In this document: positions 12,264-22,900 of the stretch, piece after piece
Layout of the letters: every line of letters starts with the position of its first letter
Position numbering within the stretch: position 1 is the stretch's first letter
Assembly: GCA_905221605.1 (NCBI GenBank)
Contig: CAJNDS010001035.1
Coordinates: forward strand, 45,001 to 109,000
Reading direction: 5' to 3'
Length of the DNA: 64,000 nt
DNA from: Symbiodinium natans
Lineage: Eukaryota > Sar > Dinophyceae > Suessiales > Symbiodiniaceae
Translations under genes and position numbers: made by a program
Notes under the pieces: generated by a model
What the model was told of the DNA's origin: nothing
The model's database searches: none
The model's input: the letters and a program-made list of their open reading frames with translations, nothing else

Positions 12264-12640
12264 CTAAAAATGAACCATAAGAAATCAAGTTAACCTTACC
12301 TAACCAGTAACGTATGACAGTCAACCACGCCCATCTAACCTTAGTATAGTTCAACTACTTAACTTCGCCCATCCAACCTCAAACAACGGAATCTTCAACG
12401 AAGAGCCCCCCCCCCCTCCCCCCCACCCCCAAAGAATCAATGCTTATAAGCAAGCCATCTGCTTATAAGCAAACCCTTCCTCTACACAAAAAAACTCTAT
12501 AAAAATGAACCATAAGAAATCAAGTTAACCTTACCTAACCAGTAACGTATGACAGTCAACCACGCCCATCTAACCTTAGTATAGTTCAACTACTTAACTT
12601 CGCCCGTCCAACCTCAAACAACGGAATCTTCCACGAAGAG
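12264..12640 (+). repeat. Direct repeat pair, about 135 bp
   Basis: The segment from AAAAATGAACCATAAGAAAT to CGGAATCTTC-ACGAAGAGC occurs at 12,266-12,402 and again at 12,501-12,638 with two or three differences, separated by poly-C and CTTATAAGCAA copies. Confidence 0.9.
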
Positions 12641-13214
12641 CGTTAAAAAAAACACAGGCCCCACAGCGCACCCTTCTGTACTAATACTAGCAGCGACTAG
12701 CAATACGGGCTAATAAACATAAGATAAAGCGTGAAGAGAATTATACTGGCCCGTGTGAACAAGAAGTGAGTACAAGGGTGAAGAGAACGCGCAGTGCCTG
12801 AGGTTCTGGGTTTAGGGATTTCGCGTGTAGGGTCTTTGGTCTAGCTGCAAGTCAGTCTCTGAAAAAAAGTGTGACTGTGTGCCCTAAGCCCTAAAACGCA
12901 AAACCCAAAACCCTCAGCCCAGAAAACCTAAACCCCCTAAAACCCCCCTTCAGTGAAACCCTCTCAGCGCCTGTGGCTGCAGTTTCGCGAGATCTTCCTC
13001 ATCACGGCTTCAGGGATACTCTGAAGTGCCCCAGGAAAGGTTCTAAGGTTAAAGGTTTTTCGGCGCAAAGGTGTAGGCTTTGGGGTTAACAGGGTTTAGG
13101 GTTAGGGTTTAAAGGTTTAGGCTTTGGGGCTTTAAAGGGGTTTGTAATCTACCTCGTTCCATGGGGCAATGCCAGGGCTAGCGAGTACGGCAGCCTTCCC
13201 TAAACCCTAAACCC

Positions 13215-13965
13215 TAAACCTCTCTTTCATATATAATTTAAATGTTAAGGAGTTACTGGGCAAGGTCTTTTTTTTACTGGGCAAGGTCTTTTTTTTACTG
13301 GGCAAGGTCATTTTTTTACTGGGCAAGGTCATTTTTTTACTGGGCAAGGTCGTTTCGTCCAAAAAAACGACCTTGCCCAGTAAAAAAATGACCTTGCCCA
13401 GTAAAAATGTTACTGGGCAAGGTCATCTTTTTACTGGGCAAGGTCATCTTTTTACTGGGCAAGGTCATCTTTTTACTGGGCAAGGTCATTTTTTAACTGG
13501 GCAAGGTAGTTTTTTTACTGGGCAAGGTCATTTTTTTACTGGGCAAGGTCATTACTGGGCAAGGTCATTTTTTTATTGGGCAAGGTAGTTTTTTTACTGG
13601 GCAAGGTCATTTTTTTACTGGGCAAGGTCATTTTTTTACTGGGCAAGGTCATTTTTTTACTGGGCAAGGTCATTTTTTTACTGGGCAAGGTCATTTTTTT
13701 ACTGGGCAAGGGGGTCATTTTTTTATTGGGCAAGGTCATTTTTTTTACTGGGCAAGGTCATTTTTTTTACTGGGCAAGGTCATTTTTTTATTGGGCAAGG
13801 TCATTTTTTTACTGGGCAAGGTCATTTTTTTACTGGGCAAGGTCGTTCCATAAGTGAAATGTTTTCATAATGTTGTGGGATTCTTCGGGCGGGTGGGTAT
13901 TTTTCTGGAGTAATAATTTCTTGACTAGTGAATGCTTGAACTTGAGATGCTGAACCCTAAACCCT
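13215..13965. repeat. ACTGGGCAAGGTC minisatellite, locus 1, with conserved flanks
   Basis: About 28 units of roughly 20 bp (TTTTTTTACTGGGCAAGGTC). One short block at about 13,360-13,405 is inverted (GACCTTGCCCAGTAAAAA). The left flank CTCTCTTTCATATATAATTT and right flank TTGAGATGCTGAACCCTAAA are shared with locus 2 at 57,985-58,925. Long open frames across it are repeat translation only. Confidence 0.95.
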
Positions 13966-14534
13966 AAACCCTAAACCCTAAACCCTAAACCCTAAACCCT
14001 AAACCCTAAACCCTAAACCCTAAACCCGAAACCCTAAACCCTAAACCCTAAACTGAAAATTTCGGGCACTTAATGGCATTTGGGAGCAGAGGAGACCAGG
14101 GGCTTCCATCCACAGAGGTCTGGGGTTTAGGCTTAGGGTTTAGGGTTTAGGGTTTAGGGTTTAGGGTTTAGGGTTTAGGGTTTAGGGTTTAGGTTTAGGG
14201 TTTAGGGTTTAGGGTTTAGGTTCAGCGTCTCCGGGTTTAGGAAACTAGGATCAACCTCGGGGACTTCGCAACAGTATGGGCTCGATTATCGGGTCCGTAA
14301 GGGACGGGGGTTCCTAAGGGAATGGGGTTCGGGTTCGCAAGGGAGCGGGGTTCAAGGGGGTCTAAGGGGGTTAGGCGGTTAGGTAACCCAAGGTTCCCTC
14401 ATACCCCCCACTACTCCCTAAGTCTAGGCTTCCCGAAGATTCGCTCGGTACCTACCTTAAACCCTAAACCCCTAAACCCTACCCCCTAAACCCCTAACCC
14501 CTAAACCCTAAACCCTACCCCCCCCCCCCCCCCC

Positions 14535-14645
14535 CCCCATGAGCCTCCCATGGACTTTGAAGCACAAGCCCACTGAGTCGCCAACTTTCGAGATCGCCTC
14601 GTACAGCTTCGTCACGTCCCCTTTCTCACCCGCCTTCTCTGGCTT
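14535..14645 (-). CDS. Exon-like island, minus strand
   Basis: Open on the minus strand as DVTKLYEAISKVGDSVGLCF preceded by EKAGEKG. It lies between poly-C plus CCCTAAA on the left and a TTTAGGG tract on the right. It looks like a genuine exon fragment. Partners were not found. Confidence 0.35.
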
Positions 14646-15404
14646 AGGGTTTAGGGTCTAGGGTTAAGGGTTTAGGGTACCTTATACACTCTGAAGCCTT
14701 TGAGCATATGAGCCTTACTGCCCTTTGACAAACCGTAAACCCTAAACCCTAATCCCGTATGAGCCCTGATACACCTCCAAGAGTCTCTTCCGTCTCTATG
14801 AGGGCCTTAAACACGGCGTTGAGAGCGTTTGGGATCAAGCTTTAAAAAAACCTCACCCTTGAATACCCTCTATACCCTCAAACCGTTTGGAGCTTCTGGG
14901 CTTATAATGTTTTAAGCTTACACCTTTTTGGGTTTTGGGTTTTATGGTTTGAGGGCTTATAGATGGTTTAGAATTTAAGGTTTAAGGTCTTAAGCTTTGG
15001 GTTTTGCCAGCTATTGGGGTCAGATAGCTCGCCAAGCACAAATCACATTCACCCTTAAAACCAAAAATCTTCCCCCTGAACCCCAAACCCCAAACCCCAA
15101 ACCCCAAACCCCAAACCCCAAACCCTAAACCCTAAACCCTAAACCCTCCTAACGTCTTTGGGTTTAGGGTTTGGTGTTTAGGGTCGAGGTCCCATCGGCT
15201 GCATACCCCCCTCAGAAGTATGGAAACAGCTTGGGGCTTGTACATAGGAGAACAATGCTTCTCAGGAACCAGGGCTTAATTCAACACATGCACACACGTG
15301 AGCTGGACGTGGGCCTCTATAGTCTATCGAAAGCCTCACCCATTTTCCCGTTTTAAATTGTCCTGGATTTGCCTCGGACGAATTCAATTGTGTACTCTTG
15401 TGGA

Positions 15405-15480
15405 ATTCGGTACCCAATAGCCATACTAAATAGAGTTTTGGGGTGCCTAATTCCCTAATCGTACTACAAGTGGATCCTCC
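15405..15480. mobile_element. Family D element
   Basis: GGTACCCAATAGCCATACTA … AGTACTACAAGTGGATCC-type copy with the core TTTTGGGGTGCCTAATTCC. Confidence 0.7.
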
Positions 15481-15757
15481 CTAAACCCTAAACCCTAAAC
15501 CCTTAACCCTAAACCCTAAACCCTAAACACCGAAGCCCGTGCACCTTCGCTGCGAGCGTGGGGAAGAGCTTCTTCAGCATTTGAGCTGGCGCAGGTCGCC
15601 AAGGTATTTCACAAAGGGGACTCCACGTTTTTGAAAGCCTATCAGCAAGGGCAGGAGCTCCTAAAACCCTAAACCCTAAACCCTAAACCCTAAGCCCTAA
15701 GCCCTAAGCCCTAAACGTATCGTATACCCCAGAGGGGCCAGTTGTATTATGATTAAT

Positions 15758-15842
15758 TATGGTATCAAGTACCCAAAAACCATACTAAATAGGGTTTTGG
15801 GGTACCTAATTCCATAATAGTACTACAAGTGGACCCTCCGGT
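15758..15842. mobile_element. Family D element
   Basis: AGTACCCAAAAACCATACTA … TAGTACTACAAGTGGACCCT, about 85% like the copy 350 bp to its left. A short CCCTAAA tract lies between them. Confidence 0.7.
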
Positions 15843-16374
15843 TACCCGATCATCCCTAGGGTTGATTGTGGGGATAAGTTGCGGGCCTTGAGGTTCGGAG
15901 TGCCTTAGTCAGAAGCACATCATGGCTGTCGGTCTGCTGAACCCTAAACCCTAAACCCTAGACCCTAAACCCTAAACACTAAACCCTAAACCCTAAACCC
16001 TAAATCCCCAAATCCTGTTACACCCTAAACATCCAAAGGCGTGAGCTGCCCTTAACACCCACAGACAAACTCATTCCCAAGATGTTTTCGTCTTTAAACC
16101 CCAAGAAAACTTACTTCCCAGATAGCCATGGGGCAAAAGTTCAAACTTTCAGAATCAGACTACCTTACCAGAGGGCAACACTTGAAAAGTTGCGTGTTGA
16201 ACCACAAGGACAAGATAAGAAAATCTAGAACAAATCCCGAGGGCCTACATCGCTTAACACGTGGACAAGCGGATGCTGCAACGCAGATCACGAGCTGCCT
16301 TCCATTCTCGCATCTCCGTTGTTCTTGGTCGGTGCCCAAAGCGATCCGACAGGGTCCATGTGTCGTATTCTAGG

Positions 16375-16495
16375 CCCCGGGACTTACTTCTCCAATAGCC
16401 AAGGGGAAAAAAGGTTAAACTTTATTATTCCTACTAAATCAGGAAGCCCGAAAAGTTTAACGTTCAGCTGTTGGGGAAGTAAGGGGAGTAACCCA
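16375..16495. mobile_element. Element with inverted ends (family M)
   Basis: ACTTACTTCTCCAATAGCC and AGCTGTTGGGGAAGTAAGG are inverted and bracket AAAGGTTAAACTTT and AAAAGTTTAACG. Diverged relatives lie at 16,075-16,145 and in the receptor intron at 33,195-33,245. Confidence 0.6.
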
Positions 16496-16769
16496 GGAAT
16501 AAAAAGGGTGCCCTTTTTGGAATTTCAAACTTAAGAAAAGGAAAAAAAGGGGCCTAAACCCTAAACCCTAAACCTTAAACCCTAAACCCTAAACCCTAAA
16601 CCCTAAACCCTAAACCCAAAACCAATAGGGTTCGTAAGGGAGGGGGCTTATGTAGGGAACCTCCGAGAAACTTAGGGCGCCTTAGGGTCTTAGGGCGTAG
16701 TGGGGATTCTAGGGGAACCTTGGGTTACATACCCCCCCCTTGAACCCCCCCCCCCCCCCCTTAAGAACC

Positions 16770-16875
16770 CCAGAATAGTACTACTATGAACTTAGGCACC
16801 CCAAATGCCATACTGCATAGAGTGTTGGGGTACCTGACTCCACAATCGTACGACAGATCGACCCTCAAAACTCCC
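16770..16875. mobile_element. Family D element
   Basis: GTACTACTATGAACTTAGGC … CATAGAGTGTTGGGGTACCT … GACAGATCGACCCTC. Diverged copy. Confidence 0.6.
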
Positions 16876-16951
16876 TTCGAATGCGGCGTCTGCACAAAAA
16901 AGCGCAACTTGCTCCAACCCATGGTCGCGTCTCTTTCTCCTGGTCCTCTTC

Positions 16952-17068
16952 GTAGCCCAGTAACCATATTACAATGAGGGCACCCTCCTTTTTTTGGCTT
17001 TTGGTTACTTTATAAGGGAACCTTCAGTCCCCAAGAAAGGGCAAAAAGGGTACCACTGGGCTACCAAG
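16952..17068. mobile_element. Family A element, complete
   Basis: GTAGCCCAGTAACCATATTA … GGTACCACTGGGCTACCAAG. A good reference copy of about 117 bp. An inserted exon cannot be proved here. Confidence 0.85.
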
Positions 17069-17069
17069 T

Positions 17070-18030
17070 CCTTCTTGAAGTTGCTGTTTCTAAGGCCGGC
17101 CCCCTTTGTCATGCTACCCAAGACTACTTTGAGAAGTGACCACATGCATTTCAGTACGGTTTGAAAATTCCGCGCTGCGCAACTTGCGCAGATCCAGCCG
17201 CGCCCCAGCAGTGATGGGGGCCGCTGAGCACCTTCTGCCTACGGGACGAGTTCAGTGAACACGAAACGCCGAAAACCGAAACAGAAACCGGTAGTAGAGC
17301 GGGGGAGGAAGGTACATGAAGTAGGGTATATATTTCTGGTACCCCCAAAAGGAATCAGAAAGGACTCCAGGTGTATACACTCACCAATATTAGGAAAGGA
17401 ACCTTATATACACTCACCAAAGACAGAAATAGAAACCCGGCTTCTTGATTTCAATTCTACAGTTCATCTGGCCCTCAGCTTCTCGCCAGAACTCGCCTGT
17501 CTTTCGTAGCCGGATCCATGCCACTGCGAGGCTGTCTCGTATGGAAACTGAGTGCCGTACCCACGACTCCGATAGACAAAACACTGCTACTGCAATCTTT
17601 GCAGACGTTTTGGACCAAAGCAGTCGCCATTTGTATAGATACTTGGAGTCAAGGTTAACATGCAGGGAGAGTTTGAATTCAGTGTTGCCAAAGGTGATTT
17701 TGATTTGTTGGTAGGGAAGTGCAGTGTTTGTGGGCTCAACCCAACACATGCATTTGCACCTGCAATAGCAGCCGCTCTGTGACAGGCTTCTGGATGACCC
17801 TCTTCTAAGCCTGTCTCCCTAAACCCTAAACCAAAACCCTAAACCCTAAGCCCTAAGCCCTAAGCCCTAAGCCCTAAGCCCTGAACCCTAAACCCCAAAC
17901 CCCAAACCCCAAACCCTAAACAACAAAATCGGCAAGTCAATGCGCCAGCGCAAAGTCTGCCGCTGCCCAAGTGCGCGAGATGCAGATCCAGCCGCGCTGA
18001 TGCAGCGATGAGGGACGTGGCACCTCCGTT
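17070..18030. other. Unique stretch, no gene supported
   Basis: About 730 bp of largely unique sequence followed by CCCTAAA/CCCTAAG tracts. Open frames exist on both strands at 17,414-17,749 but neither looks like a known protein. AGATCCAGCCGCGC occurs at about 17,190 and again near 17,985, followed by similar sequence, so part is an old duplication. Confidence 0.5.
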
Positions 18031-18310
18031 TAGGATCCAGGGTCTATAGGGTTTTCGGGTTTACACTCGAAGCCAAACAGCGGGAGACAGGTTTAGGGTT
18101 TAGGGTTTAGGGTTTAGGGTTTAGGGTTTAGGGTTTAGGGTTTAGGGTTTAGGGTTTTCGGGTTTAGGGCTTAGGGATTTCGGCTTTGGGCAAAAGGATC
18201 CAGGGTCTATAGGGGTTCGGGTTTAGGGCTTAGGGATTTCGGCGTTGGGCAAAAATAGGATCTAGGGTCTATAGGGTTTCGGGCTTAGGGCTTACGAATT
18301 TGGGCTTTGA
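18030..18310 (+). repeat. Higher-order repeat containing TTTAGGG (about 66 bp unit)
   Basis: GGATCCAGGGTCTATAGGG, GGGTTTAGGGCTTAGGGATT and TCGGCTTTGGGCAAA follow each other in three partial units (about 18,030, 18,190 and 18,255). A pure TTTAGGG array is inserted in the first. Confidence 0.8.
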
Positions 18311-18749
18311 GCGAAACATCATCCATTCAAAAACCCTGCACGCTGGGACTGCGACATCTTACCACAGAAAGGAAGTAGGCTTCTTCTTACTTGCACCCCT
18401 AAAAGGGCACCGATTATACATCTCTCCATATACATATATATATATATACATACATACGCACCAATATGTACAAGGAACCATGTATAGGACACATACACAA
18501 AAGAAAAAACAAACAAAAACTCCAAGTGGGCTCTATGCTCGTAAGGGTACATCCTCGATGACCTAGAAAACCCTAAACCCTAAACCCTAAACCCTAAACC
18601 CTAAACCCTAAACCCTAAACCCTAAACCCTAAACCCTAACCCCCAAACCAATTAGCTTGGGCAGAGGTTGGCCTACCTTCGTACCACCCGGACATGATGG
18701 CGGCCAGCAGAGGTGTCTGAACATAGGCATGAGAGCACCATCTGGCCAT

Positions 18750-18810
18750 GAAGCTGGCCAGGCCACCGCCTGGTCATTCGAAGCTGGCCAGGCCACCGCC
18801 TGGTCATTCA
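18750..18810 (+). repeat. 30 bp tandem duplication
   Basis: GAAGCTGGCCAGGCCACCGC CTGGTCATTC is present twice in direct tandem. Confidence 0.9.
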
Positions 18811-18816
18811 AGTAAG

Positions 18817-19096
18817 GTTTAGGGTTTAGGGTTTAGGGTTCGGGTTTAGGGTTTAGGGTTTAGGGTTTAGGGTTTAGGGTTTAGGGTTTAGGGTTTAGGG
18901 TTTAGGGTTTAGGGTTTAGGGTTTAGGGTTTAGGGTTTAGGGTTTAGGGTTTAGGGTTTAGGGTTTAGGGTTTAGGGTTTAGGGTTTAGGGTTTAGGGTT
19001 TAGGGTTTAGGGTTTAGGGTTTAGGGTTTAGGGTTTAGGGTTTAGGGTTTAGGGTTTAGGGTTTAGGGTTTAGGGCTTAGGGCTTAGGGCTTAGGA
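18817..19096 (+). repeat. Long TTTAGGG array
   Basis: About 39 units of TTTAGGG ending in several GGGCTTA variants. Confidence 0.95.
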
Positions 19097-19654
19097 TTTA
19101 GGGTGAACCCTATGAACGCAAAGCCCTGAACACCCCAAGCCTTCGGGTTCATGGAGTCCACACCATTACGGAATAGAAGGAGGGGCCCCCAAGTAGAGAC
19201 CCTTTGTCTGATTCCCCTATACAACCCATATGTATGTATATATATATATATATCCCCGACACATACCTTATATAGTTCCTATGCACCTTAAATAACCCCT
19301 AAACCCTAAACCCTAAACCCTAAACCCTAAACCCTGAACCCTAAATCCTAAACCCTAAACCCTAAGGTCCCTTAGAAGGGTCCCTCCGTTCGTCCCATCA
19401 TCCATGAAAACCAGAGGCCAGGCACCAAGGTGGATGTGGGGACCGTGAAGGAATGCAAGTTCTATGGGTTCTGTAGGAATGAGGGTCCATCAACACTAAC
19501 ACTAACCCTAAACCCCAAACCCCAAACCCCAAACCCTAAACCCCAAACCCTAAACCCCAAACCCTAAACCCCAAACCCCAAACCCGCCCTTTGAACCGCG
19601 CGTTCTCTGTCCCAAAGCTTCAGGCAGCCCTGGACACTTTGGCCGCTCTAAGCA

Positions 19655-19750
19655 GCAGCCTTCACCCTGGCCACTTTAAGCGGCCTTCACACTTTGGCCA
19701 CGTTAAGCAGCCTTCACCAGTTTGGGGCCACTTTAAGCGGCCTTCACAGT
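19655..19750 (+). repeat. Tandem repeat of about 28 bp
   Basis: Three to four units built on GGCCACTTTAAGCGGCCTTC, downstream of the receptor stop codon. Confidence 0.85.
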
Positions 19751-19767
19751 TGAAAAATAGGGGTTCT

Positions 19768-19889
19768 TGGCAGCCCAGTAACCATATTATTCATATTATC
19801 ATAATAAGGGCACCTTTTGCTGGGCTTGGTTACTTCATAAGGGGACCTTGAAGTGATAAAGGGACCAAGGGTACCACTGGGCTGCCAAG
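19768..19889. mobile_element. Family A element, complete
   Basis: TTGGCAGCCCAGTAACCATA … GGTACCACTGGGCTGCCAAG, with long, nearly perfect inverted ends. It lies just downstream of the receptor stop codon, so possibly in 3' UTR or intergenic DNA. Confidence 0.85.
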
Positions 19890-20076
19890 GGTTTTAGGGT
19901 TTAGGAGAGTTTAGGGTTTGAGGTTCGCGCGGCGGACTGAGAACTTTCAAGTCCTTCTCACGCCTCGCGCTTGAAAAGCCCTACACACCCCCAAAAAACA
20001 CTATTTTTTAACTGCCCCGTACATTCGATGGGATGCGGCCCACATACCCCCAGAATTTGGACATCAACCCCCCGAT

Positions 20077-22900
20077 TCATAGAACTTGGGAGACGACCTC
20101 GGTGCTCGAAAAGATTTCGGTGTCCTCGCTGGACGAACTTGCGCGCGGCTTCGCCATCTTCTTCTCTTGGACGTCCGGCACGAGCGCGGAGAGCGCGGAG
20201 AGTGCAGAGCTCTCGCTCTCAATAGCCAGGGCTTTCAGCGTCTGTTCCACCTCTGCCGAAAGCCTCTCCGACAGGCGGGAGCTCACGCCCTCGCCAGTGA
20301 TCTCCTCGTCGTCCGCCTCATCTAGTGCCTGTCCTGCATCCTGATCTCCTTGGTCGCCCAGCAACCATACTATATTTTTAGCTGGCTACGTTACAAGGGA
20401 ACCTTGAACCAAGAAGAAACAAAAGGGCGCCACTGGGGTCCCTAAACCCTAAACCCTAAACCCTAAACCCTAAACCCTAAACCCTAAACCCTAAACCCTA
20501 AACCCTAAATATAAACCCTAAACCCTAAACCGAGTCTCTGTAGCGACGGAATCGTCGGGAGATCTCGGAGGTCTGCTTGTCGAGGAGGCCTTCTGAGCCC
20601 ATAGGCGACAGAGGCAAGGCCAAGACGTTCAACAAGGATCCTTGGGTTTAGGGTTTAGGGTTTAGGGTTTGGGGTTTAGGGTTTAGGGTTTAGGGTTTTG
20701 AGTTTAGGGTTTTTCATATTGTATTACTTTATCTTGGTACTCCAGTAACCATATTGCAGTAGGGGTACCCTTTTTTGGTGTGGTTACTTTATAAGGGAAC
20801 CCAGAACAGAAAAACAAAAGGGTACCAGTGGGCTACAAAACCCTCAACTTACCTAACCCCCCCAAATCCGAAGTAGATGATCACAAAAAATGCGGGTTGA
20901 CTTAGTCCAAAAAGAAGAGGAACCAAAAACAAAGGCAAGAGGGTATCACTGGGCTACAAAGCCCCAAACCTAAACGTTGTTTTCGGATTAAGGAAGCCCA
21001 CCTAAACCCTAAACCCTAAACCCTAAACCCTAAACCCTAAACCCTAAACCCTAAACCCTAAACCCTACACCCTCACCCTAAACCCTAAACCCTAAACCCT
21101 AAACCCTAAACCCTAAACCCTAAACCCTAAACCCTAAACCCTAAACCCTAAACAGCAAAAGGGTACCGGCTGCCAAGGAGCGATAAGCCTGGGACAGGCG
21201 CACTCCGACCTCCGGCCCGAGTCCCTCAGAACCTTGGGGGGGTTTAGGGTTTAGGGTTTAGGGTTTAGGGTTTAGGGTTTAGGGCTCAGGGTCTGGGGTT
21301 CAAGGTTTCGGACCCTAAACCCTAAACCCTAAACCCTAAACCCTAAACCCTAAACCCTAAATACCCTAAACCCTAAACCCTAAACCCTAAACCCAAAAAG
21401 GCTACCCAGGAACCCAAGCCATTCACTTCCAGCTCCCTGTAGAACTCGGCGCCTGGAAACTCGAAGCCAGTGTCAGCAGACACTGTCCTGGGATGGCCCC
21501 TGAAAGAGCCCTCCGAGTTAGGGTTTAGGGTTTAGGGTTTAGGGTTTAGGGTTTAGGGTTTAGGGTTTAGGGTTTAGGGTTTAGGGTTTAGGGTTTAGGG
21601 TTTAGGGTTTAGGGTTTAGGGTTTCGGGTTTGGGGTTTAGGGTTTAGGGTTTAGGGTTCAGGGTTTGGGGTTTAGGGCTTCCTAAATAGACTCCTCTTCA
21701 ATCCAATAAGGGCAAATATGCCATATGGGGGTCTACGATTGTAAGGGACCTTCTTGGGGTCCGTATCTTCAGGGGATCCTACTATTTGGGGATCTCTATT
21801 AGGGGGGGCCCTATTATGGTAAGTCTCATGTCCCAAGGGGTTTAGGGTTTAGGGTTTTGGGGGGGCTTAATGCTTAGTGAGACCCAGTGTCACTATCTCG
21901 AGGTGCCTTGCCGCCTCCTCCTCATGCTCTGTCCCGGCACCTGTGTGGAGCAAGATCTGAGCAAACCGTGGGTCCCGCAACATCCCCCGGGAGAAGAGGA
22001 CCACGAAGTAGTAGGCCCAGGGCTTGTAAGCCAGCATCTCATTCTCCGACCGAACTAAGGCACATTCCGTACGCAGATGCCTCTGCACAAGGATCTGAAA
22101 CACTTCGCACGTCGCAAGCGCCTCAGCCTAAGATGGCCCTTATCAAACCCTCCGAAATATATATCTTCCTGAATATGATCCTCTTAGACTTAATAAGGGA
22201 ATATATAGAACTCTTAAACCCAATAAGGGAAAAGTATAAAATGTCCCAGAGGGCCTACCTAGTAGCATCGGTCACCGAGCCTGTGATGAGAATCCGCGCC
22301 TTCATGTGTGAAGGGCTGGTGCTGACGGCGCCCGCTCCGAAGACGTTCATGGACACGTTGCATCGCTTCCTTCGCCCAGTAGCCATATTTTGAAACAAAA
22401 AGGGTTTAGGGTTTAGGGTTTAATTAGGGTTTAGGGTTTAGGGTTTAGGGTTTAGTGGGGGGGGAGGGGGGGTTACTTTGTAAGGGAACCTTGAACCAAA
22501 ACAAAGGGAAAGGAGGGCGCCAGTGGGCTGCAAAGCTTCAGCATCTCGATGACCACCTCTTCCCGCTTGTCCGCTGAGCTGAAGCGGCTGAGATGCAGCG
22601 AAGCCTTCTCGTCACGGAGCCAGACGTAGGCCTTCTTCACGTCCTCCTTGGCACCCCAGGTAGCCATATTCTCACAAGTTTTCCTTCCTTTTTGAGGAAC
22701 CTCTTTCAATTATAAGGGAACCTTGAACCCAAAACGCAGACATGCTGTCACAAGGGTTCCTTTTTTGAGAAACCTCTTTACTTTATAATACTGGAACCTT
22801 GAACCCCAAAAACAAGGCAAAAGGGTATACCACTGGGCTGCTAAGCATCCATGGTGATGCCGTAGTTGGCAAGGATTTGCTTCTGCTGAGCCGTCCACAC
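20077..22900 (-). CDS. Receptor exons: cytoplasmic C-terminal region
   Basis: After the TIR come exon 22,850-22,900 (VWTAQQKQILANYGITM), exon 22,540-22,646 (EDVKKAYVWLRDEKASLHLS), exon 22,267-22,369 (KARILITGSVTDA), exon about 21,890-22,127 (EALATCEVFQILVQRHLRTE, then MLAYKPWAYYFVVLFSRGML), and exon about 21,408-21,516 (SADTGFEFPGAEFYRELEVN). Then come about 21,172-21,237 (EVGVRLSQAYRSL), about 20,530-20,645 (LLNVLALPLSPMGSEGLLDK), and the last exon 20,077 to about 20,350, rich in Ser, Glu and Asp, with the TGA stop. The ARILITGSV…EALATCEV block looks like a folded domain I cannot name. The first four junctions are solved exactly and keep frame. Confidence 0.8.

Larger units (their letters stand above)
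10780..12800. mobile_element. Fold-back, AT-rich composite element with inverted ends
   Basis: GGTGCGCTGTGGGGCCTGTG TTTTTTTT (about 11,139-11,166) returns inverted as AAAAAAAACACAGGCCCCAC AGCGCACC (about 12,644-12,671), with TATTACTAATGG / GTACTAATACT beyond. Between them: repeated TTTAAA-rich modules in both orientations (11,270-12,080), poly-G and poly-C blocks (12,090-12,263) and a near-identical direct repeat. No transposase frame is seen. The outer limits are uncertain. Confidence 0.7.

Noticed and set aside
11979-12354. Poly-Gly / poly-Pro open frames
   Set aside because: They come from the poly-G and poly-C blocks and from AT-rich repeat modules.
13255-13850. CRISPR-like look of regular short repeats
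   Set aside because: The units abut with only T-run differences; there are no unique spacers, and the genome is eukaryotic.
13373-13857. Open frames with TGQGHLF / LLGKVIF repeats, also at 58,012-58,582
   Set aside because: Translation of the 20 bp minisatellite in several frames and both strands; no unique protein sequence.
20731-20840. tRNA-like short inverted-repeat elements
   Set aside because: The hairpin-forming elements lack tRNA box A/B and cloverleaf spacing; they match family A ends instead.
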